Below are positions 8,012-16,464 of a stretch of 64,000 nucleotides of DNA, piece by piece (within the stretch, counting starts at the first letter, position 1; every line of letters starts with the position of its first letter). The stretch is from an uncultured Bacteroidales bacterium (GTDB taxonomy: Bacteria > Bacteroidota > Bacteroidia > Bacteroidales > Paludibacteraceae), in the NCBI GenBank assembly GCA_934692905.1, contig CAKUUM010000005.1:4398-68397 (forward strand), in the 5' to 3' direction. Both the position numbers and the translations under genes were made by a program. The notes below the pieces were generated by a model. It was not told the origin of the DNA. It did not search any database and saw only the letters and a list, made by a program, of their open reading frames with translations.

Positions 8012-8235
8012 AAAAAAGCGCAGACCTCATGTTGCTTATTCACAACAAGAGGCCTTCGCATTGCCTTTAAGGTCAAATAAACAACAGGAAGCCTACGTAG
8101 ATATGACAACACACCACACCCAACAGCAGGGTGCAGTACGACTCATAATATGTACAAACCACCATAAATACGGGGACACTCCCCCTCATTGGCGGGTTTG
8201 TGGTGCACAAGTTAGAGATATTTTTGCAAATACAC
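8012..8235 (-). ncRNA. Candidate structured RNA or leader with intrinsic terminator
   Basis: A predicted transcript of about 220 bases starts near 8235 and ends at the T6 run 8017-8012. It contains a hairpin ACAAACC/GGTTTGT (with an inner GGGG/CCCC stem), a CACCC/GGGTG hairpin, and a terminator stem (8059-8043 with 8034-8018, 14 of 17 paired). It also contains a 38-codon hydrophobic ORF (8189-8073, MRGSVPVF to VGFLLFI). It could be a stand-alone small RNA, a small membrane peptide gene, or an attenuating leader for the gene at 7937. I do not recognise a known RNA family. Confidence 0.5.
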
Positions 8236-8241
8236 AAGGGA

Positions 8242-8269
8242 ATTATACTGATTTCATCACTTGTGTCAA
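8242..8269 (-). promoter_or_regulatory. Perfect TTGACA-16-TATAAT promoter
   Basis: On the minus strand TTGACA (8269-8264), 16 bases and TATAAT (8247-8242) match the sigma-70 consensus exactly. This differs from the TTTG/TAnnTTTG promoters elsewhere in the window. The T before TTGACA gives TTTG as well. Confidence 0.55.
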
Positions 8270-8312
8270 AATTAGTGCGGAAATACGCCCCAAATAACTG
8301 CTACACGAAAAG

Positions 8313-8350
8313 AAAGAGACTGCTTGATGTCGCTATCAAGCAGCCTCTTT
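8313..8350 (-). terminator. Terminator of fba
   Basis: AAAGAGACTGCTTGA pairs with TCAAGCAGCCTCTTT with one mismatch around an 8-base loop. T-rich tracts follow on both strands. It lies 20 bases after the fba stop. Confidence 0.8.
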
Positions 8351-8369
8351 TTTATTGAAACAGTACAAA

Positions 8370-9371
8370 TTACTCTGCTTTGCCGTCGGAGCCGAGCACG
8401 TTGATGATTTTGTGCTTGTAGAGTTGCTCCATCAGATCGCGTGCAGGACCGCAGTACTTACGCGGGTCGAACTCAGCGGGTTTCTCCCAGAATACCTTGC
8501 GGACAGCAGCGGTGAATGCCAGACGGCTGTCGGAGTCGATATTGATTTTGCATACAGCGCTCTTGGCTGCCTTGCGGAGTTGCTCCTCGGGAATACCAAC
8601 GGCAGCCTCGAGTTTGCCTCCGTATTTGTTAATCATATCCACATACTCCTGCGGAACACTGGACGAGCCGTGGAGCACGATGGGGAAGCCCGGAAGTTTC
8701 TCCATAACAGCGTCGAGTACGTCGAATGCCAATGGAGGGGGAACAAGACGACCGGTCTTGGGATCAACGGTGCACTGCTCGGGTTTGAACTTGTATGCGC
8801 CGTGGCTGGTACCGATAGAGATTGCCAACGAGTCGCAGCCCGTGCGGGTCGAGAAGTCTATCACCTCTTCGGGTTTGGTGTAGTGGCTCTCCTCAGCAGA
8901 AACCTCGTCTTCTACGCCGGCGAGTACACCGAGTTCAGCCTCAACGGTAACATCATATTGGTGAGCGTACTCAACCACCTTGCGGGTGAGGGCGATGTTC
9001 GCCTCGTAGGGAAGTGCACTACCGTCAATCATTACGCTCGAGAAACCGAAGTCCACGCAACTCTTGCAGAGTTCGAAACTGTCTCCGTGGTCGAGGTGAA
9101 GCACAATCTGCGGGTGCTCCCAGCCAAGTTCCTTAGCATATTCCACTGCACCTTGTGCCATATAGCGGAGCAGGGTCTGGTTAGCGTAGTTGCGTGCGCC
9201 TTTGGACACTTGGAGGATAACGGGGCTCTTGGTCTCAGCCGAAGCCTTGATGATAGCCTGGAGTTGCTCCATGTTGTTGAAGTTGAAGGCAGGAATAGCA
9301 TATCCGCCTTTGATTGCCTTGGCGAACATCTCACGGGTGTTCACAAGACCCAATTCTTTGTAACTTACCAT
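8370..9371 (-). CDS. fba: Fructose-bisphosphate aldolase, class II
   Basis: This 333-residue zinc enzyme cleaves fructose-1,6-bisphosphate to DHAP and glyceraldehyde-3-phosphate in glycolysis. The class II features are present: YAIPAFNFNNMEQ near the N-terminus, the metal-site segment VLHLDHGDSFE (about 110-120), VEAELGVLAG with the metal-binding glutamate, SIGTSHGAYKF with a zinc histidine, and VLHGSSSVP. The length suits the long class II form. It lies 26 bases downstream of the OPT transporter gene on the same strand and has its own terminator, so co-transcription is plausible. Confidence 0.96.
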   Translation of the reverse strand: MVSYKELGLVNTREMFAKAIKGGYAIPAFNFNNMEQLQAIIKASAETKSPVILQVSKGARNYANQTLLRYMAQGAVEYAKELGWEHPQIVLHLDHGDSFELCKSCVDFGFSSVMIDGSALPYEANIALTRKVVEYAHQYDVTVEAELGVLAGVEDEVSAEESHYTKPEEVIDFSTRTGCDSLAISIGTSHGAYKFKPEQCTVDPKTGRLVPPPLAFDVLDAVMEKLPGFPIVLHGSSSVPQEYVDMINKYGGKLEAAVGIPEEQLRKAAKSAVCKINIDSDSRLAFTAAVRKVFWEKPAEFDPRKYCGPARDLMEQLYKHKIINVLGSDGKAE

Positions 9372-9397
9372 AAAATCAAACTTTAACTTGTTGTTTA

Positions 9398-11359
9398 TTA
9401 TTTAGTTATTCTTTTACTTGCCAAGATGAAATAGGTGATGAGCAAGAGGTATGCCACGATACCGATGATGGCGGCACCGTTGCTGCCAGCCCATGCGGTG
9501 AGGTAGCAGTCGGCTCCGCAGAACTTGATAACTGCCGAAACAACACCCATCAACGCGCCACCTGCAATAAAGCCCGATGCCACGAGGGTGCCTTTCTCAT
9601 TGCGCTTCTGTGCCAATTCCTCGGCACGGTCACCGTCTTTCTCGCGTTTGCGGCTGACAAGCCACGAGATAGCACCACCTACCAACAGGGGTGTGTTGAG
9701 GTGCAAGGGAATGAACATACCGAGTGCGAAAGGCAACACGGGTACGCCTAACTGATTGAGCAACAGGGCAAGGATAGCCCCTGCGAGGTAGAGCATCCAC
9801 GGTGCGCCCTGTCCCGACATAAGCGGCTCAATGACTGCCGCCATGGCGTTTGCCTGCGGGGCAACCAATGCGTTGTCGCCCGTGAAACCATACGTCTTGT
9901 TGAGCACAATCATCACACCGCCCACGGTGGCAGCCGAGACGAGTGTGCCGAGGAATTTCCATGTCTCCTGCTTCTGCGGCGTGGTGCCAATCCAATATCC
10001 GATTTTGAGGTCGGTGATGAAACCGCCTGCCATTGACAACGCCGTGCAGACCACACCGCCGATAACCATGGCACCTACCATACCGCTTGAGCCTTTCATG
10101 CCCACCGCCACGAAGATGACAGACGCAATGATCAGCGTCATCAGCGTCATGCCGCTCACGGGGTTGCTACCCACAATGGCAATGGCGTTGGCGGCTACCG
10201 TGGTGAACAGGAAGGCTATCACAGCCACCACAAGGAACGCCACTACAGCCTGCCAGAAATTGTGCAGCACGCCCACCCAGAAGAATACGAATGTGATTGC
10301 CAAAGCCACGGCAATCGCCAGGACTACGAACTTCATACTCAAGTCTTTCTCCGTGCGGAGTGAGGCTTGCGCTACGGCTTTGCCCTTGCCGCCCAGTTCT
10401 TTGCCTGCCAGTCCGACAGCCGACTTGATGACACCCCAACTCTTGACAATACCAATCATACCCGCCATGGCGATAGCACCGATGCCGATGTTACGCCCGT
10501 ACTGCGTGAACATCAGTTGTGGGTCCATGCTCTCCATGCCCGGCAGCGAGCCCATCAGAGGCAGCAGCACCCACCACACGAAGAACGAGCCCGCGCAGAT
10601 GACAGCCGCGTATTTGAGTCCGATGATATAGCCGAGCCCCAACACGGCAGCACTCGTATTGATAGAGAATACCAGTTTGCATTTCGCAGCCAGTGCCTCG
10701 CCCCAGCCCGTCATACGGGTGCTCAGGCTCTCGGTCCACAAGCCGAAAGTGGAGACTGCGAAATCGTACAATCCGCCAATGCCTGCCGCCCAGATAAGGG
10801 GTTTCGCCTGGCTGCCGCCCTGTTCGCCGGACACCAACACCTGCGTTGTCGCCGTTGCCTCAGGGAACGGGTATTCGCCGTGCTTCTCCTGCACGAAGTA
10901 TTTGCGGAACGGAATCAGGAACAGGATACCCAGACAGCCGCCCAAGAGCGACGACAGGAAGACCTGCATGAAGTTGACCGTGATGTCCGGGTATTTGGCT
11001 TGCAGAATATAGAGCGCGGGCAGGGTGAAGATAGCCCCTGCCACAATCACGCCGCTGGATGCGCCAATGGATTGGATGATAACGTTTTCGCCAAGGGCGT
11101 TCTTGCGCCGCAACGCCGATGAGAGACCCACTGCGATAATGGCAATCGGGATAGCGGCTTCGAACACCTGCCCCACTTTCAAGCCGAGGTAAGCCGCTGC
11201 TGCAGAGAAGATTATCGCCATCACCACACCCATAATGACGCTATAGGGCGTTACCTCGGGGTAGTTGTTTTGCGGTTTCAAAATAGGTTCGTACTTCTCA
11301 CCCGATTTGAGCGGGCGCGCCGCATTCTCGGGCAACTGAATCTTCTCTTTCTGTTCCAT
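9398..11359 (-). CDS. OPT family oligopeptide transporter
   Basis: This 653-residue inner-membrane carrier has about 14-16 hydrophobic helices. The N-terminal region (EVTPYSVIMGVVMAIIFSAA, then LGLKVGQVFEA) and the segment GASSGVIVAGAIFTLPALY match the bacterial OPT family, which imports oligopeptides with protons. The segment LVSGEQGG and the C-terminal GSNGAAIIGIVAYLLL are also typical. Substrate specificity cannot be read from sequence. The gene has its own promoter (11390-11421) and reads toward fba 26 bases downstream. Confidence 0.9.
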   Translation of the reverse strand: MEQKEKIQLPENAARPLKSGEKYEPILKPQNNYPEVTPYSVIMGVVMAIIFSAAAAYLGLKVGQVFEAAIPIAIIAVGLSSALRRKNALGENVIIQSIGASSGVIVAGAIFTLPALYILQAKYPDITVNFMQVFLSSLLGGCLGILFLIPFRKYFVQEKHGEYPFPEATATTQVLVSGEQGGSQAKPLIWAAGIGGLYDFAVSTFGLWTESLSTRMTGWGEALAAKCKLVFSINTSAAVLGLGYIIGLKYAAVICAGSFFVWWVLLPLMGSLPGMESMDPQLMFTQYGRNIGIGAIAMAGMIGIVKSWGVIKSAVGLAGKELGGKGKAVAQASLRTEKDLSMKFVVLAIAVALAITFVFFWVGVLHNFWQAVVAFLVVAVIAFLFTTVAANAIAIVGSNPVSGMTLMTLIIASVIFVAVGMKGSSGMVGAMVIGGVVCTALSMAGGFITDLKIGYWIGTTPQKQETWKFLGTLVSAATVGGVMIVLNKTYGFTGDNALVAPQANAMAAVIEPLMSGQGAPWMLYLAGAILALLLNQLGVPVLPFALGMFIPLHLNTPLLVGGAISWLVSRKREKDGDRAEELAQKRNEKGTLVASGFIAGGALMGVVSAVIKFCGADCYLTAWAGSNGAAIIGIVAYLLLITYFILASKRITK

Positions 11360-11389
11360 TTTCGGGTATTAATTGTTAGTTTCAGCCTG

Positions 11390-11421
11390 CAAAGTTACAC
11401 ATTTTCAAATACGTATGCAAG
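11390..11421 (-). promoter_or_regulatory. Promoter of the OPT transporter
   Basis: TAACTTTG (11397-11390) with a weaker CTTG 20 bases upstream on the minus strand, about 30 bases before the start codon. Confidence 0.6.
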
Positions 11422-11526
11422 AACGGGGTTTGTAAAGTTTGATTTTGCAAAGTGCGGAGGTCAAAGTTTTTGTGCATGGAAGAAACTGACGGGAACACGA
11501 ATTACCGCAAACAGACCACTAAACCA

Positions 11527-11560
11527 TGTACGATTTGCGAATGTACGATGTACGATTTAT
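11527..11560 (+). repeat. Short TGTACGAT intergenic repeats
   Basis: TGTACGAT occurs at 11527, 11542 and 11549 within 30 bases. Similar TACGATTT/CGTACATCG fragments occur at 5632-5685 and 28599-28632. It is a low-complexity intergenic repeat class with no seen function. Confidence 0.5.
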
Positions 11561-11650
11561 TTCGTATTTAGCCATTTAAGGATTGACGTTACGCAAAATC
11601 AAAGCACACACACCATAAGCATCCCGCCTGCAAACCCGTGGCAAGGTTGC

Positions 11651-11840
11651 GACAAGGTCGGCGGAATCACATACTAATCACATACTAACCACATACTAAT
11701 CACATACTAATCTCATACACTTAACACGACAAGTACACGACAACAATGCGCAATTCACAATGCGGAATGCGCAATGGCATGTGACGACAGGAGAGACTTC
11801 TACATATTGTGTTTGAGAGGGTTGAGACGGCAAAAGTGCA
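11651..11840 (+). repeat. Composite promoter-linked repeat, copy B (type II)
   Basis: The head GACAAGGTCGGCGGAAT precedes five 11-base units (11668-11722), the linker and an AATGCGCAAT segment. Instead of a palindrome, the 3' part (11790-11840) carries an extension shared with copy F. It ends in CAAAAGTGCAG right before the -33 region of efp. The array ends 148 bases upstream of the -7 box. Confidence 0.9.
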
Positions 11841-11845
11841 GTTAA

Positions 11846-11877
11846 TTTGTATATGTGCGTTTTTTTGTGTACCTTTG
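11846..11877 (+). promoter_or_regulatory. Promoter of efp
   Basis: TTTG (11846-11849) and TACCTTTG (11870-11877) are 20 bases apart. The 115-base leader contains a GGGCAT/ATGCCC hairpin (11880-11901) and is long for this window. Confidence 0.75.
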
Positions 11878-11998
11878 CGGGCATTTTGCAGAGTATGCCC
11901 ATCAGCGGGCGAAGGCGCGCTTCCGGGAAAGGACAGAGGAGAGAGCCGCGGAAAGGGCAATACACAAAAGATTGCAAGACAAACAACAATAAGAAGAT

Positions 11999-12562
11999 AT
12001 GATAAATTCGCAAGACATTAAGAACGGCGTATGTATCCGTATGGACGGCCGTCTGTATTTCGTGATTGAGTTCCTGCATGTGAAGCCGGGAAAAGGTAAC
12101 ACCATCATGCGTGTCAAATTCAAAGATGTAGTCGATGGCCGTGTATTGGAGCGCCGCTTCAATATCGGCGAGAAGTTGGAGGATGTCCGCGTGGAGCGCC
12201 GCCCCTACCAATACCTCTACAAAGAGGGTGAGGAGTACATCTTTATGAACCAGGAGACCTACGAGCAAGTGCCTATCGCCCATGACCTTATCACAGGTGT
12301 GGACTTCCTGAAAGAGGGCTTTGTATGCGATGTGGTTTCCGACGCATCGACCGACACCATTCTGTTTGCCGAACTGCCGACCAAGGTAGAGTTGCAGGTG
12401 GCTTACACGGAGCCCGGTCTGAAGGGTGATACCGCTACCAACACCCTGAAACCTGCCAAACTGGAGACCGGCGCAGAGATTCGCGTGCCTCTGTTCATCA
12501 ACGAAGGCGAGGTTATCCGCGTGGATACACGCGACGGCAGTTACTGCGAGCGCGTCCGCTAA
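11999..12562 (+). CDS. efp: Elongation factor P
   Basis: This 187-residue factor binds beside the ribosomal P site and relieves stalling at polyproline. The three-domain layout is intact: the KOW-like N-terminal domain with the tip loop VKPGKG (lysine at residue 32, the position modified in many bacteria), the S1-like middle domain, and the C-terminal domain with the GAEIRVPLFINEGEVIRVDTR signature in pieces. The gene is preceded by repeat copy B and a strong promoter. A stable hairpin separates it from cca. Confidence 0.97.
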   Translation: MINSQDIKNGVCIRMDGRLYFVIEFLHVKPGKGNTIMRVKFKDVVDGRVLERRFNIGEKLEDVRVERRPYQYLYKEGEEYIFMNQETYEQVPIAHDLITGVDFLKEGFVCDVVSDASTDTILFAELPTKVELQVAYTEPGLKGDTATNTLKPAKLETGAEIRVPLFINEGEVIRVDTRDGSYCERVR

Positions 12563-12591
12563 GCATTGCTGCACGACGATTAACGACTTCA

Positions 12592-12624
12592 CGAGGTTGC
12601 CTAACGCCATGTTAGACAACCTCG
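12592..12624 (+). other. Stable hairpin between efp and cca
   Basis: CGAGGTTG pairs with CAACCTCG and the inner CTAAC pairs with GTTAG around a 5-base loop. No T-run follows, so it is not a classical terminator. It may stabilise or process the efp-cca message. Confidence 0.6.
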
Positions 12625-12639
12625 CGTGCCAATTAGGAG

Positions 12640-14067
12640 ATGAAAGTTTGTGATGATAAAATAGATTTGCCCGTGCTGCACCTCGTGGGCGAGGAGGCGG
12701 ACAGGCTGGGGATGGAGTGCTACGTGATAGGCGGTTGGGTGCGCGACCTCTTCCTTCACCGCCCGAGTACCGACATCGATGTAGTGGTGGTCGGTAGCGG
12801 TATCACGTTGGCTGAGGCGGTAGCCAAACGCCTCGGGCGGGGTGCACACTTGAGTGTATTCCGCACCTACGGAACCGCGCAAGTGAAAAAGGGAGACACC
12901 GAACTGGAGTTTGTGGGGGCACGCCGCGAGAGTTACCAGCACGACTCGCGCAACCCGCACGTGGAAGACGGCACCCTTGAGGACGACCAGAACCGCCGTG
13001 ACTTCACCATCAACGCGATGGCAATATGCCTCAACCACGACCGTTACGGCGAGTTGCTTGACCCCTTCGGAGGTATCCACGACCTCAACGAGTGCGTCAT
13101 CCGCACCCCGCTTGACCCCGACATAACTTTCTCCGACGACCCCCTGCGCATGATGCGCGCCATACGCTTTGCCACACAGTTGGGCTTCTACCTCGACCGC
13201 GAGACCTTCGACGCCATCGAGCGCAATCGCGAGCGCATCAAAATCATCACCCGCGAGCGCATTGCCGACGAACTGAACAAGATAATGCTCTCCCGACGCC
13301 CGTCCGTAGGGTGGATATTGCTGGACAAGACGGGCTTGCTGCCGCTCATCTGCCCTGAGGTGGCAGCCCTCAAAGGCGTGGAGACAAAAGAGGGCAAGGG
13401 GCACAAAGACGTGTTCTTGCACACACTGCAAGTACTTGACAACCTGTCTTCTAAGTCCGATAACCTGTGGTTGCGCTGGGCGGCACTCTTCCACGACATC
13501 GGCAAGCCCAAGTCCAAGGCGTGGGACCCGCAGGCGGGCTGGACCTTCCGCAATCACAACTACATAGGCGCGAAGATGATTCCGCGTATCTTCAAGGCGA
13601 TGAAGTTGCCGCAAAACGAGAAGATGGACTATGTGGTGAAGATGGTGGACCTGCACATGCGGCCTATCAACCTGATAGAGGACACCGTCACCGACTCCGC
13701 CGTGCGCCGGCTGCTGTTTGAGGCAGGCGATGACATCGACGACCTGATGCTGCTTTGCGACGCCGACATCACGTCACGCAACGCGGAGAAAGTGAAGCGT
13801 TTCCACAACAACTACCAACTTGTGCGGCAGAAGATGGTGGAGTTGGAAGAGCGGGACCGCATACGCAACTTCCAACCGCCCGTGCGCGGTGAGGAAATCA
13901 TGTCGCTGCTGCACTTGGAGCCTTGCGCCCGCGTGGGCGAACTGAAAAGTGCCATCAAGGATGCCATTCTCGACGGAATTATACCCAACGAGTACGAGGC
14001 AGCCAAAGCATATCTGATGAAAATAGCCAACAATGGGGACACAACAAGCCCCCATGACGAGAAATAG
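12640..14067 (+). CDS. cca: CCA-adding tRNA nucleotidyltransferase with HD domain
   Basis: This 475-residue class II nucleotidyltransferase is related to poly(A) polymerases and should add or repair the CCA end of tRNAs. That fits the tRNAs here, none of which encodes CCA. The catalytic head shows IGGWVRDLFLHRPSTDIDVVV (GG and DxD motifs, about 30-50), followed by the NRRDFTINAMA and DPLRMMRAIRFA motifs. A C-terminal HD domain has LFHDIGKP (about 286-293). A tight AGGAG precedes the ATG. It opens a run cca-nadB-NlpC-lipoprotein with gaps of a few bases. Confidence 0.93.
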   Translation: MKVCDDKIDLPVLHLVGEEADRLGMECYVIGGWVRDLFLHRPSTDIDVVVVGSGITLAEAVAKRLGRGAHLSVFRTYGTAQVKKGDTELEFVGARRESYQHDSRNPHVEDGTLEDDQNRRDFTINAMAICLNHDRYGELLDPFGGIHDLNECVIRTPLDPDITFSDDPLRMMRAIRFATQLGFYLDRETFDAIERNRERIKIITRERIADELNKIMLSRRPSVGWILLDKTGLLPLICPEVAALKGVETKEGKGHKDVFLHTLQVLDNLSSKSDNLWLRWAALFHDIGKPKSKAWDPQAGWTFRNHNYIGAKMIPRIFKAMKLPQNEKMDYVVKMVDLHMRPINLIEDTVTDSAVRRLLFEAGDDIDDLMLLCDADITSRNAEKVKRFHNNYQLVRQKMVELEERDRIRNFQPPVRGEEIMSLLHLEPCARVGELKSAIKDAILDGIIPNEYEAAKAYLMKIANNGDTTSPHDEK

Positions 14068-14070
14068 ACA

Positions 14071-15669
14071 ATGAAAAAGTATGACTTTCTGATTATCGGC
14101 GGCGGTGTTGCCGGTATGAGTTTTGCCCTCAAAGTGGCACGGGCACAGAAGTACCGCATTGCGCTCTGCTGCAAGACCACACTCGAAGAGACCAACACCT
14201 CGAAGGCACAAGGCGGCATCGCCAGTGTGACGAACCTGCTGGTGGACGACTTCGAGAAGCATATCCACGACACCATGGTGGCGGGTGACTGGCTCAGCGA
14301 CCCCGCTGCCGTAGAGCAGGTGGTACGCAATGCCCCCAAGCAAATAGAGGAACTGGTGCACTGGGGCGTAAATTTCGACAAGAAAGCCGACGGCGAGTTC
14401 GACCTCCATCGCGAGGGCGGGCACTCCGAGTTCCGCATTCTCCACCACGCTGACGACACGGGAGCCGAGATACAGCGAGGACTCATGGCTGCCGTGCGCG
14501 CGAATCCTTATATAGATGTGCTGGAGAACCACTTTGCCGTGGAGATTATCACCCAGCACCACTTGGGCGTCCGCGTCACCCGCCGCACTCCCGACATCGA
14601 GTGCTACGGAGCCTATATCCTCGACCCCAACACCGGCAAGATAGAGACCTACCTCAGCCGCATCACCCTCATGGCAACGGGTGGCACGGGGGCTGTCTAT
14701 GCCACCACCACCAATCCCAATATCGCCACGGGCGACGGCATAGCCATGGTCTATCGCGCCAAGGGGCAGGTGAAGGACATGGAGTTCGTCCAATTCCACC
14801 CCACCGCACTCTTCCACCCGGGCGAGACGCACCCCGCCTACCTCATCACAGAGGCGATGCGCGGCTACGGAGGTATCTTGCGACTGCCTGACGGTGAGGA
14901 GTTTATGCAGAAATACGACCCTCGTCTGTCTCTTGCGCCGCGCGACATCGTGGCACGTGCTATCGACAACGAGATGAAGATACATGGACTCGACCACGTC
15001 TGCCTCGACGTGACGCACAAAGACCCCGAGGAGACCAAACACCACTTCCCGAATATCTATGCCAAGTGCCTGAGCATAGGCATCGACATCACCAAGGATT
15101 ATATCCCCGTTGCGCCGTGCGCCCACTATATGTGCGGCGGCATCAAGGTGAACCTGGACGCACAATCCTCTATCCAACGCCTGTACGCTGTGGGCGAATG
15201 TAGTTGCACGGGGCTGCACGGTGGCAACCGTCTGGCAAGCAACTCCCTCATCGAGGCGGTGGTATATGCCGATGCCGCAGCACGCCACAGCCTAAGCGTG
15301 ATAGAAAACTACGGTTTCAACGAGCAGGTGCCCGATTGGAACGACGAGGGCACCATGACCAACGAGGAGCACGTCCTCATATCGCAGGACATGCGCGAAG
15401 TGGGGCAGGTGATGTCCACCTACGTGGGCATCGTGCGCAGCGACCTGCGTCTGCGCCGTGCGTGGGAACGCCTCGACCTCCTCTACGAGGAGACCGAAGA
15501 CCTCTTCAAGCGCGTCAAAGCCACACGCGAGATATGCGAACTGCGCAATATGATTAACGTCGGCTACCTCATCACCCGACAAGCCTTGGAGCGCAAGGAA
15601 TCGCGCGGACTGCACTACACCATCGATTACCCCAAGAACCCCAATAATAATACACAAGAAGTATGGTAA
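14071..15669 (+). CDS. nadB: L-aspartate oxidase
   Basis: This 532-residue FAD enzyme oxidises L-aspartate to iminoaspartate, the first step of de novo NAD synthesis. The FAD-binding IIGGGVAGMSFAL is at residues 8-20, the substrate-loop signature TSKAQGGIA follows near 45-53, and the succinate dehydrogenase-like segments REGGHS, MATGGTGAVYATTTNP, FHPTALFHP and GECSCTGLHGGNRLASNSL are all present. The length is typical. It starts 3 bases after cca and overlaps the next gene by 7 bases. nadA and nadC are not in the window. Confidence 0.96.
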   Translation: MKKYDFLIIGGGVAGMSFALKVARAQKYRIALCCKTTLEETNTSKAQGGIASVTNLLVDDFEKHIHDTMVAGDWLSDPAAVEQVVRNAPKQIEELVHWGVNFDKKADGEFDLHREGGHSEFRILHHADDTGAEIQRGLMAAVRANPYIDVLENHFAVEIITQHHLGVRVTRRTPDIECYGAYILDPNTGKIETYLSRITLMATGGTGAVYATTTNPNIATGDGIAMVYRAKGQVKDMEFVQFHPTALFHPGETHPAYLITEAMRGYGGILRLPDGEEFMQKYDPRLSLAPRDIVARAIDNEMKIHGLDHVCLDVTHKDPEETKHHFPNIYAKCLSIGIDITKDYIPVAPCAHYMCGGIKVNLDAQSSIQRLYAVGECSCTGLHGGNRLASNSLIEAVVYADAAARHSLSVIENYGFNEQVPDWNDEGTMTNEEHVLISQDMREVGQVMSTYVGIVRSDLRLRRAWERLDLLYEETEDLFKRVKATREICELRNMINVGYLITRQALERKESRGLHYTIDYPKNPNNNTQEVW

Positions 15670-16460
15670 ACTACGCAATCGCCAATGCCTCAATCGTTCC
15701 CGTACGGCGGGAACCTGCCGAGGAGAGTGAACAACTCACCCAACTGCTGTTGGGCGAACAATGCACGGTACTCGACCGCCTGCCGCGCTGGACCAAGGTG
15801 CACTCCCTGCTTGACGGGCAGGAAGGCTGGGTGGACTTCAAGATGGTCACCCTTGTGGAGCAACTGCCTGAGTATCAACATCCAACGGCTATCGTCACAG
15901 AGCCCTACACCTTGGCGGTATCTTGCAACAGCCCCAAGGTGCGCATGCCGCTGACGATGGGAACACACCTGTCTGACTACCACGACGGCTTCTTCTCGGT
16001 GTTGGACACGCAGTACGAACTTCTGCCGCAGCACGCAACCGTGCAACCCCTGCCGTTTGAGTTGAATAAGATAGAGCAGGTGCTCATGTCGCTGCAAGGT
16101 GCCCCGTATCTCTGGGGAGGCAAAGGTGCCTTGGGCATCGACTGTTCAGGCTTCACGCAAGTGTTCTATGCGCTGTTTGGTGTACAACTGTTGCGTAATG
16201 CGCGCGAGCAAATCACGCAAGGCGAGACCGTTCCCGCATTGGCTGACGCACGCCTCGGCGACTTGGCGTTCTTCGACCACGCCGACCGCAGCCCGCAACA
16301 GACTTCCGTCTCGCATGTCGGCATACTGCTCGACTCTATGCATATCATGCACTGCTCGGGTTGCGTGCATGTGGATAGTATTGATGATGAGGGCATTCAT
16401 CTGCCTAATGGCGAACTGACACACCACTTGGTGGGGATTAGGCGTTATAAAACAATATAA
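15663..16460 (+). CDS. NlpC/P60 family peptidase with N-terminal SH3-like region
   Basis: This 265-residue protein has two SH3-like segments (about 5-65 and 75-125) and an NlpC/P60 catalytic domain. Catalytic Cys161 is in IDCSGFTQVFY, His218 in SVSHVGILLD, and a third polar residue follows near MHCSG. Such enzymes cut D-Glu-to-meso-DAP linkages in cell-wall peptides, often recycling muropeptides. No signal peptide is visible, so it may act in the cytosol like YkfC-type enzymes. It overlaps nadB by 7 bases. Confidence 0.9.
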   Translation: MVNYAIANASIVPVRREPAEESEQLTQLLLGEQCTVLDRLPRWTKVHSLLDGQEGWVDFKMVTLVEQLPEYQHPTAIVTEPYTLAVSCNSPKVRMPLTMGTHLSDYHDGFFSVLDTQYELLPQHATVQPLPFELNKIEQVLMSLQGAPYLWGGKGALGIDCSGFTQVFYALFGVQLLRNAREQITQGETVPALADARLGDLAFFDHADRSPQQTSVSHVGILLDSMHIMHCSGCVHVDSIDDEGIHLPNGELTHHLVGIRRYKTI

Positions 16461-16464
16461 CAGA

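Noticed and set aside
8061..8297. 78-codon plus-strand ORF in the fba-7937 gap
   Set aside because: It is antisense to the predicted structured transcript and lacks a promoter. The RNA on the minus strand explains the sequence better, although a conserved protein cannot be fully excluded.
8355..9386. 343-codon ORF on the plus strand opposite fba
   Set aside because: It is an antisense shadow: the minus strand encodes an unmistakable class II aldolase, and the plus-strand product has no domain or export signal.
13774..15288. 504-codon ORF opposite cca and nadB
   Set aside because: It spans two real genes on the other strand and shows no domain.
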